Origin: Syngnathus acus
Taxonomy: Eukaryota > Chordata > Actinopteri > Syngnathiformes > Syngnathidae
Direction: 5' to 3'
Assembly (NCBI RefSeq): GCF_901709675.1
Contig: NW_023590231.1
Location: 64,001 to 128,000, forward strand
Length of the DNA: 64,000 nucleotides
Notes under the pieces: generated by a model
Databases searched by the model: none
Seen by the model: the letters and a program-made list of their open reading frames with translations, nothing else
What the model was told of the DNA's origin: nothing
Translations under genes and position numbers: made by a program
Shown here: one piece after another, positions 56,015-64,000 of the stretch
Position numbering within the stretch: position 1 is the stretch's first letter
How the letters are laid out: each line of letters starts with the position of its first letter

Positions 56015-59000
56015 TCACGTCACTGTGGTTAAGTTGGCATAGTAAAAAGCGCTCTTGGGTCCTTCAGAGTGCGGAGTTTATCACTGCGCATGAAGAAATG
56101 ACAACCTGCAACGTTTGGTTTATGTTTTATAAGCATTTTTAGTTTTATTGCTTAAATCGCATTTTCTCGACGAGCTGAGCACGTTTTCTGGATGGTGCCT
56201 CTCCCGTCACTCTGGTTAGGTTGGCAAAGTAAAAAGCGCTCTTGGGTGCTTCAGAGTGCCGAGTTTATCACTGCACATAAAGAAATGACCACCTGCAACG
56301 TTTGGTTTATGTTTTATGAGCATTTTTAATTGTATTGCTTAGAGCGCATTTTCTCGACGAGCTGAGCACTATTTCTAGTAAAAAGCGCTCTTGGGTGCTT
56401 CAGAGTGCCGGGTTTATCACTGCGCATGCAGAAATGACCACCTGCAACGTTTGGTTTATGTTTTATAAGCATTTTTTGTTTTATTGCTTAAATCGCATTT
56501 TCTCGACGAGCTGAGCACGTTTTCTGGATGATGCCTCTCCCGTCACTCTGGTTAGGTTGGCATAGTAAAAAGCGCTCTTGGGGGCTTCAGAGTGCCCAGT
56601 TTATCACTGCGCATGCAGAAATGACCACCTGCAACGTTTGGTTTATGTTTTATAAGCATTTTTAGTTTTATTGCTTAAATCGCATTTTCTCGACGAGCTG
56701 AGCACGTTTTCTGGATGGTGCCTCTCCCGTCACTCTGGTTAGGTTGGCAAAGTAAAAAGCGCTCTTGGGTGCTTCAGAGTGCCGAGTTTATCACTGCACA
56801 TAAAGAAATGACCACCTGCAACGTTTGGTTTATGTTTTATGAGCATTTTTAATTGTATTGCTTAGAGCGCATTTTCTCGACGAGCTGAGCACTATTTCTA
56901 GTAAAAAGCGCTCTTGGGTGCTTCAGAGTGCCGGGTTTATCACTGCGCATGCAGAAATGACCACCTGCAACGTTTGGTTTATGTTTTATAAGCATTTTTT
57001 GTTTTATTGCTTAAATCGCATTTTCTCGACGAGCTGAGCACGTTTTCTGGATGGTGCCTCTCCCGTCACTCTGGTTAGGTTGGCATAGTAAAAAGCGCTC
57101 TTGGGGGCTTCAGAGTGCCCAGTTTATCACTGCGCATGCAGAAATGACCACCTGCAACGTTTGGTTTATGTTTTATAACATTTTTAGTTTTATTGCTTAA
57201 ATCGCATTTTCTCGACGAGCTGAGCACGTTTTCTGGATGGTGCCTCTCCCGTCACTCTGGTTAGGTTGGCAAAGTAAAAAGCTCTCTTGGGTGCTTCAGA
57301 GTGCCGAGTTTATCACTGCACATAAAGAAATGACCACCTGCAACGTTTGGTTTATGTTTTATGAGCATTTTTAATTGTATTGCTTAGAGCGCATTTTCGC
57401 GACGAGCTGAGCACTATTTCTAGTAAAAAGCGCTCTTGGGTGCTTCAGAGTGCCGGGTTTATCACTGCGCATGCAGAAATGACCACCTGCAACGTTTGGT
57501 TTATGTTTTATAAGCATTTTTTGTTTTATTGCTTAAATCGCATTTTCTCGACGAGCTGAGCACGTTTTCTGGATGGTGCCTCTCCCGTCACTCTGGTTAG
57601 GTTGGCATAGTAAAAAGCGCTCTTGGGGGCTTCAGAGTGCCCAGTTTATCACTGCGCATGCAGAAATGACCACCTGCAACGTTTGGTTTATGTTTTATAA
57701 GCATTTTTAGTTTTATTGCTTAAATCGCATTTTCTCGACGAGCTGAGCACGTTTTCTGGATGGTGCCTCTCCCGTCACTCTGGTTAGGTTGGCAAAGTAA
57801 AAAGCGCTCTTGGGTGCTTCAGAGTGCCGAGTTTATCACTGCACATAAAGAAATGACCACCTGCAACGTTTGGTTTATGTTTTATGAGCATTTTTAATTG
57901 TATTGCTTAGAGCGCATTTTCTCGACGAGCTGAGCACTATTTCTAGTAAAAAGCGCTCTTGGGTGCTTCAGAGTGCCGGGTTTATCACTGCGCATGCAGA
58001 AATGACCACCTGCAACGTTTGGTTTATGTTTTATAAGCATTTTTTGTTTTATTGCTTAAATCGCATTTTCTCGACGAGCTGAGCACGTTTTCTGGATGGT
58101 GCCTCTCCCGTCACTCTGGTTAGGTTGGCATAGTAAAAAGCGCTCTTGGGGGCTTCAGAGTGCCCAGTTTATCACTGCGCATGCAGAAATGACCACCTGC
58201 AACGTTTGGTTTATGTTTTATAAGCATTTTTAGTTTTATTGCTTAAATCGCATTTTCTCGACGAGCTGAGCACGTTTTCTGGATGGTGCCTCTCCCGTCA
58301 CTCTGGTTAGGTTGGCAAAGTAAAAAGCGCTCTTGGGTGCTTCAGAGTGCCGAGTTTATCACTGCACATAAAGAAATGACCACCTGCAACGTTTGGTTTA
58401 TGTTTTATGAGCATTTTTAATTGTATTGCTTAGAGCGCATTTTCTCGACGAGCTGAGCACTATTTCTAGTAAAAAGCGCTCTTGGGTGCTTCAGAGTGCC
58501 GGGTTTATCACTGCGCATGCAGAAATGACCACCTGCAACGTTTGGTTTATGTTTTATAAGCATTTTTTGTTTTATTGCTTAAATCGCATTTTCTCGACGA
58601 GCTGAGCACGTTTTCTGGATGGTGCCTCTCCCGTCACTCTGGTTAGGTTGGCATAGTAAAAAGCGCTCTTGGGGGCTTCAGAGTGCCCAGTTTATCACTG
58701 CGCATGCAGAAATGACCACCTGCAACGTTTGGTTTATGTTTTATAAGCATTTTTAGTTTTATTGCTTAAATCGCATTTTCTCGACGAGCTGAGCACGTTT
58801 TCTGGATGGTGCCTCTCCCGTCACTCTGGTTAGGTTGGCAAAGTAAAAAGCGCTCTTAGGGTGCTTCAGAGTGCCGAGTTTATCACTGCACATAAAGAAA
58901 TGACCACCTGCAACGTTTGGTTTATGTTTTATGAGCATTTTTAATTGTATTGCTTAGAGCGCATTTTCTCGACGAGCTGAGCACTATTTCTAGTAAAAAG

Positions 59001-59553
59001 CGCTCTTGGGTGCTTCAGAGTGCCGGGTTTATCACTGCGCATGCAGAAATGACCACCTGCAACGTTTGGTTTGTTTTATAAGCATTTTTTGTTTTATTGC
59101 TTAAATCGCATTTTCTCGACGAGCTGAGCACGTTTTCTGGATGGTGCCTGTCCCGTCACTCTGGTTAGGTTGGCATAGTAAAAAGCGCTCTTGGGGGCTT
59201 CAGAGTGCCCAGTTTATCACTGCGCATGCAGAAATGACCACCTGCAACGTTTGGTTTATGTTTTATAAGCATTTTTAGTTTTATTGCTTAAATCGCATAT
59301 TCTCGACGAGCTGAGCACGTTTTCTGGATGGTGCCTCTCCCGTCACTCTGGTTAGGTTGGCAAAGTAAAAAGCGCTCTTGGGTGCGTCAGAGTGCCGAGT
59401 TTATCACTGCGCATGAAGAAATGACCACCTGCAACGTTTGGTTTATGTTTTATAAGCATTTTTAATTGTATTGCTTAGAGTGCATTTTCTCGACGAGCTG
59501 AGCACGTTTTCTAGTAAAAAGCGCTCTTGGGTGCTTCAGAGTGCCGAGTTGAG
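56015..59553 (-). repeat. Satellite A, block 3 of the inverted half
   Basis: The most regular block: the GAGCACTATTTCTAGT marker recurs at about 56366, 56888, 57410, 57932, 58456 and 58980, a period of 522-525 bp over more than six trimers. Confidence 0.95.
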
Positions 59554-60771
59554 TGCGTGGTTTAGCGTCCGCCCCCGGTCCCTTATGGGACCCTATTTGG
59601 CCCGCGGACCTGCTGGCGGGAGCTCCGTGAAAGCCTGTCCGCCCTCCGAGCACTCCTGCCGGGCGTGGGTTAGAGACCGCGCCCGGTCACTTATGGGACC
59701 CTAATTGGCCCGCGGACCGGCTGGCGGTACATCCGTGAATGCCTATCCGCCGTCCGAGCACTCCTGCCGGGCCTGAGTTAGAGACCGCGCCCGGTCACTT
59801 ATGGGACCCTAAATGGCCCGCGGACCGGCTGGCGGTACCACCGTGAAAGCCTATCCGCCCTCCGAGCACTCCTGCCGGGCGTGAGTTCGAGACCGCGCCC
59901 GGTCACTTATGGGACCCTAAATGGCCCGCGGACCGGCTGGCGGGAGCTCCGTGAAAGCCTGTCCGCCCTCCGAGCACTCCTGCCGGGCGTGGGTTAGAGA
60001 CCGCGCCCGGTCACTTATGGGACCCTAAATGGCCCGCGGACCGGCTGGCGGTACGACCGTGAAAGCCTATCCGCCCTCCGAGCACTCCTGCCGGGCGTGA
60101 GTTCGAGACCGCGCCCGGTCACTTATGGGACCCTAAATGGCCCGCGGACCTGCTGGCGGTACCTCCGTGAATGCCTATCCGCCCTCCGAGCACTCCTGCC
60201 GGGCCTGAGTTCGAGACCGCGCCCGGTCATGTATGGGACCCTGAATGGCCCGCGGACCGGCTGGCGGGACGTCCGTGGATGCCTATCCGCCCTCCGAGCA
60301 CTCCCGCCGGGCGTGGGTTAGAGACCGCGCCCGGTCATGTATGGGACCCTGAATGGCCCGCGGACCGGCTGGCGGGACCTCCGTGAATGCCTATCCGCCC
60401 TCCGAGCACTCCTGCCGGGCGTGGGTTAGAGACCGCGCCCGGTCAGTTATGGGACCCTAAATAGCCCGCGGACCGGCTGGCGGGACCTCCGTGAATGCCT
60501 ATCCGCCCTCCGAGCACTCCTGCCGGGCCTGAGTTTGAGACCGCGCCCGGTCAGTTATGGGACCCTAAATAGCCCGCGGACCGGCTGGCGGGACTTCCGT
60601 GAATGCCTATCCGCCCTCCGAGCACTCCTGCCGGGCCTGAGTTTGAGACCGCGCCCGGTCAGTTATGGGACCCTAAATAGCCCGCGGACCGGCTGGCGGG
60701 ACCTCCGTGAATGCCTATCCGCCCTCCGAGCACTCCTGCCGGGCGTGGGTTTGAGACCGCGCCCGGTCAGT
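59554..60771 (-). repeat. Satellite B, block 3 of the inverted half, array edge
   Basis: About eleven 108-bp monomers, ending at GCCCGGTCAG where non-satellite sequence begins. Confidence 0.95.
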
Positions 60772-60885
60772 GTCGAGTGGCATGGTGGTACAGATGGTGT
60801 AAAATTAGGTATTGAATTTGGCCCAGGCACATTGGCTATCCCAAAACATGTCGTAGTTCAAAATTTCACCAGGAGATGGTGTTAA
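60772..60885 (+). pseudogene. Possible C-terminal tail of a retroelement ORF
   Basis: A short frame (VEWHGGTDGVKLGIEFGPGT, LAIPKHVVVQNF) ends in TAA at 60883-60885, directly between satellite B and the LTR region. Its composition looks coding, but I do not recognise the family. If it belongs to the LTR element it would be the 3' end of a preceding copy. Confidence 0.25.
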
Positions 60886-61217
60886 AGCTTGACATAGGGG
60901 TGACCGGATGGAAATTAACAAATCTAATCAATTAAATTGTTAGCAATTGGGAGGACACGACCTGTTCAAACACGTAGCAACGCACAATTTTGGAATAAGA
61001 GTTTGCTATGCCATAATTTTAAGATGTAACAGCTTGAGCAATATCAATATATGTGTTTAAGTTGGAGGAACCCATTATTGTGTTAAGTACTATTATGTGA
61101 CAAGATATATGTGATTCATGTTGCAATGTTTTGTCCAACCTGTATTTAACATTGGTGTTCCATCCATACCTGAATGTATTAAGTTGAAGAGGAGACATTA
61201 AGGGCTATATACTAAAT

Positions 61218-61593
61218 GCCAGAACGAGCAAAACAGGAAACACCTATTAAGGGTGATTGCTGCTTGAAGCAAGGTTGCCAAGACAACCGAGGGGCACCCA
61301 CGTATTCCGGTGGGGTAATTCCGGTGAGGTAATTCTGATGAGGTAATGCCGGAACGAGCAAAACAGGAAACACCAATTAAGGGTGATTGCTGCTTGAAGC
61401 AAGGTTGCCAGGACAACCGAGGTACACCCACGTATTCCGGTGAGGTAATTCCGATGAGGTAATGCCGGAACGAGCAAAACAGGAAACACCTATTAAGGGT
61501 GATTGCTGCTTGAAGCAAGGTTGCCAGGACAACCGAGGTGCACCCACGTATTCCGGTGGGGTAATTCCGATGAGGTAATTCCGATGAGGTAAT
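61218..61593 (+). promoter_or_regulatory. Three direct repeats of 116-130 bp, U3 enhancer-like
   Basis: Units start GCC(A/G)GAACGAGCAAAACAGG at 61218, 61348 and 61464 (130, 116, 130 bp). Each contains AAGGGTGATTGCTGCTTGAA and ends in GGTAATTCCG(A/G)TGAGGTAAT sub-repeats. They stop 10 bp before the TATA box, the position of retroviral U3 enhancers. Confidence 0.85.
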
Positions 61594-61603
61594 GCCAGAA
61601 GCA

Positions 61604-61609
61604 TATAAA
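61604..61609 (+). promoter_or_regulatory. TATA box of the LTR
   Basis: TATAAA lies within GCATATAAATATG just after the U3 repeats; transcription is expected to start about 25-30 bases downstream. Confidence 0.7.
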
Positions 61610-62274
61610 TATGACGGCAGGACACAGAGCGGCGGCGCTCCTCCTCCCCAGTCGGGGCGGCGCTTCTCCGAAATCACGGCGATGGCCGTGTCGCTGCCCG
61701 GACTAAAAGAACGAAGATGGACTTTGCATTCTTTTTCAGATTGAACCAAAATCTACTAAGATGAATTTCCAGAGTCTTCGAATTGGACTTTGTCAAATTT
61801 TAAGCTTCGAGGAAGGCAGAGAGACAGCCGCTGGGGCAGAAAGGAGAAGTCGCCAATTTTACTTTTTAGGCTAGGCTCCTCACGGCCAGACCTTTCCTCT
61901 TTTTTAAACAGAATTCGGATTTTGGAGCAAAGGAGAGCCGATCACTCGACTTGTTCAACCAAATAGGATTTTAGACCTTTAGTCTCCTCTTTTGTTCTGT
62001 GTGGGTGAGTCTTGTTTTTTGTTTTTTCGACTTGGAAGTCTTTTTCTTGCTTATTCATTAAATCTCTTCTTAAGCCTTAATTCGGTTATCGATTATTTCG
62101 TATTAACTATGTCGAGCATGGTTTTATATGCGGTAATTACAACTTTAAAATGTCTTTATTTCCCTATCATAGTCATTCTTTAAATCCGTTCAATTCTTTT
62201 TAAAGTGAAGACAGCTTTAATCCTTAACATCAGGAATTGTCAGATCTGGTTCGAAGTAGTTATCTTGAGTGCAG

Positions 62275-62294
62275 CTAGAGCGAGGGCGCTCTAG
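62275..62294 (+). other. Hairpin in the LTR, 7-bp stem and 6-nt loop
   Basis: CTAGAGC / GCTCTAG with loop GAGGGC. The related LTR fragment has CTAGTGC / GCGCTAG with loop TAGGGT at 21326-21345, so pairing is kept despite sequence change. Confidence 0.6.
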
Positions 62295-62580
62295 TAAATT
62301 AACGAATCCTTGAGGTCTTAACAAAGACATCTAAAAAATATCCGTAACGTAATACCAGCATCAAACAACCGAAGGGAGCCATCATTACGGCGCGGTCATA
62401 TCGACGACTCGCCTCGAATAGAGTTACTCGGCTCGCGCGTCGGATGACTTAAAAAGGATTGGCGTCGTAAAGAAATTAGATTGATTCTGGTAGAATTAAT
62501 TTAACTCGGGTGGTCAGCTACGGACGAGTCCCTTCACCCCCGGCTTATTGAACCCGTTACTGGGGAGCCGGTGCCACTTT

Positions 62581-62586
62581 AATAAA
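62581..62586 (+). terminator. Poly(A) signal of the LTR
   Basis: AATAAA lies 14 bases before the LTR end. Confidence 0.7.
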
Positions 62587-62603
62587 GTGCGCGTTTGACA
62601 TTT

Positions 62604-62617
62604 TGGCGCCCAACGAG
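62604..62617 (+). other. Primer-binding site, tRNA-Lys type
   Basis: TGGCGCCCAACG begins 3 nt after the LTR. These 12 bases match the complement of the 3' end of the tRNA-Lys isoacceptor used by several retroviruses; the match ends after 12 bases (GAG instead of TGG). Confidence 0.8.
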
Positions 62618-64000
62618 TTGAGGGGGGTTGTGAGTTAAGATTTATTAATAGATGTTTGCTCGCAGCTCCAAAACGAACCTGTGTGGAGTTTTTTCAGTTC
62701 TTGCTTCCCAGGAACTGTCATAATTCCGCTCACTGATACAAACAAATGTCAGAACGGCCTTGAGTGACATAAAAACAGTCTCTTTAAGGAATAGAGTTTC
62801 CTAGAAAAGAACCTTTAAAAGCACGGGAGGATTAGAACTGTTTTGTGTCATAGTAAACGGTGACCGCTACCCCTTAGCACGTTGCTTTAAGGATGAGTAA
62901 GGATGATCTCCTTCTTAACTTGTACTTGTGTGAAGTACTAAAAGTAACGTTAATGTTGTTCGCAAAGTGTTCGGCAGAACTTGCGAAAGCTAGAGGGGCC
63001 GGTACATGGGCACGTTTCTTGCGTGGCGGTACATTGTAACGCAGGAAGTGCATCCCGCCGTTGAGAGCATCAAATAGCGAGGCAGGAGTTCTCGAATTGG
63101 TGTTCTGAGTAGAGGCGACGCAAAAGGCGCCGTTGAGTAACTAAGAGCTGTATCGTTCCTATTCCGAGTGCACACGGGAAGGCTTCGAAAGGAGACAGCT
63201 CGAACCTACAACTATTTTTTGGAGGCGGCTTGTGAAGCGAAGCTGGCCTCCAGAGTTTGCTAAATACATAGTAGAGCCGGCATGGGAGCGGCGCCTCGCT
63301 GTGTAGTGTGTGCGCTTTTTGAGGAAGGAGTATTAGAGAATGAAGAAAAAAAGAAAAAAGCTAAAGAGGAAGAGCAGAGCAGGCCGTTTGCCCGGTGGGG
63401 GCTGAGTGTGCTCGGGGAGAAGATGACATTTGCGCTGCGTTGCTTGTGTGTTTGTATGTTGTCTGTCGGTGTTATGTGTTGTAAGACGAAATTGGCTATA
63501 ATGGTGCACTGAAGAATTTGCTGGACTGTAGTTTGTCTGGTTTGCACCGCAAAATGGAAGAAAAAAAAAAAAAGTGGGGGGATTAGTTGTTTACAGGAAC
63601 TGGTCTAGCCCTAATAGAAAATCTATTTTTTTTTTTTCCTTTTTTAAGACAGAGAGCATTCTGTCTGAAATTGGATGAAGCAAAATTATGAAATAAAGAC
63701 ATTTCAATCTTAAAGTCATGAGAACTAGTTGATTGAGGAAGTGAGTTATCGGAATCTTTGAGAGAGGAAAAAGAGGAAACAGCTGTCTCGAAAAAGGGAA
63801 CTGTCGACAGCCTTGTGTAAAACCTCTGAGGCCGGCTGACTTAGAAGAAGCTGAACATTTTTGAAGTTTTTCTTTTTTTTCTTTCTTCAAACTTATAAAC
63901 ATTCTTGCTGTGAACAATCAGGAGATTATTGAAAAGTGACTGAAGAAGATTTGCCAGCAAAAAATGTTGTGGAGGCAGTCCAATTGCCACAAAAAGAAAG
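62618..64000 (+). other. Leader / internal region of the LTR element, no intact gag recognised
   Basis: Only short frames occur: 62893-63039 (48 codons), 63282-63512 (76 codons) and an open stretch from about 63937 to the window end. I see no Gag, protease or RT motif. Continuation beyond 64000 is needed to classify the element. Confidence 0.4.
63282..63512 (+). CDS. Small open frame with charged segment and membrane-like stretch
   Basis: A 76-codon ATG-TGA frame starts MGAAPRCVVCALFEEG. It has a Lys/Glu-rich segment (ENEEKKKKAKEEEQ), then RWGLSVLGEK and a hydrophobic Cys-rich stretch (MTFALRCLCVCMLSVGVMCC). The topology of an N-terminal charged part followed by one membrane segment is compatible with a leader or accessory peptide of the LTR element, but I recognise no family. 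It may be non-coding leader sequence. Confidence 0.25.
   Translation: MGAAPRCVVCALFEEGVLENEEKKKKAKEEEQSRPFARWGLSVLGEKMTFALRCLCVCMLSVGVMCCKTKLAIMVH

Larger units (their letters stand above)
60890..62600 (+). mobile_element. LTR of a retrovirus-like element (start unresolved)
   Basis: The right border is clear: GCGCGTTTGACA, 3 nt, then a primer-binding site. Inside are three direct repeats (61218-61593), TATAAA at 61604, a strong splice-donor-like GTGAGT at 62005 and AATAAA at 62581. The left border is not resolved between about 60890 and 61217, because no convincing polypurine tract plus TG was found. A diverged relative lies at 20359-21437. Confidence 0.7.

Noticed and set aside
44542-60771. 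CRISPR-like regular spacing
   Set aside because: Units are 108 or about 524 bp of continuous repeat without unique spacers; this is eukaryotic satellite DNA.
49370-60885. Frames of 60-116 codons in satellite B as genes
   Set aside because: They follow the 108-bp period in several frames and on both strands, as expected from a stop-poor GC-rich repeat.

Overview
The window is nuclear DNA of a ray-finned fish, most likely a percomorph teleost. The evidence is spliced vertebrate genes (a class V myosin and an H2A.X-like histone) embedded in the usual teleost repeat load: RTE/Rex3-type LINEs with (GATG)n tails, Rex1/CR1-type LINEs, tRNA-derived SINEs, hAT elements with 8-bp target duplications, TA-inserting non-autonomous elements, and Ty3/Gypsy, Ty1/Copia and retrovirus-like LTR elements. 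The SINE families resemble ones I associate with pipefish and seahorses, but that is a recollection rather than a result. There is nothing prokaryotic, no operon and no CRISPR array.

Layout. 1-9.05 kb is a pile of nested transposons: a hAT end, a Rex3 3' half, a near full-length Rex1-type LINE (minus) split by a TA-inserted element full of 251-bp tandem repeats, then a SINE carrying a nested Rex3 and a 545-bp hAT. 9.6-10.65 kb holds isolated diverged monomers of the satellite that later fills 16 kb. 11.9-14.2 kb (minus) holds seven in-frame class V myosin motor exons and, upstream of them on the same strand, three cargo-domain (DIL) exons, one with a frameshift. A Copia 3' end abuts these. 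15.8-16.6 kb (minus) is the 3' end of an unrecognised gene with a tandemly duplicated exon. 17-25.4 kb is again repeats around one compact intact gene, an H2A variant ending in SQDF (22.2-22.6 kb, minus), with a broken duplicate of its 3' end beside it. 25.5-29.3 kb (plus) is a second copy of the Rex1-type LINE. 29.3-31.5 kb is the only transposon-poor stretch. 36.5 kb (plus) has a good candidate first coding exon with a signal peptide. 39.2-44.5 kb is a LINE followed by a Gypsy element that contains a retroposon that contains a hAT.

44.5-60.8 kb is a composite satellite array: AT-rich satellite A (three monomers of about 188, 149 and 187 bp forming a 524-bp higher-order repeat) alternates in blocks with GC-rich satellite B (108-bp monomer). 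The whole array switches strand at about 49,852. 60.8-64.0 kb holds a retrovirus-like LTR with three U3-type direct repeats, TATA box, poly(A) signal and a tRNA-Lys-type primer-binding site, followed by leader sequence that runs off the window.

The host genes do not form a common pathway. The most informative points are the myosin exon order, which matches a collapsed MYO5A-MYO5C tandem locus; the polarity switch and two-satellite architecture of the array; and two in-frame TGA codons in an identical sequence context shared by both Rex1-type LINE copies.
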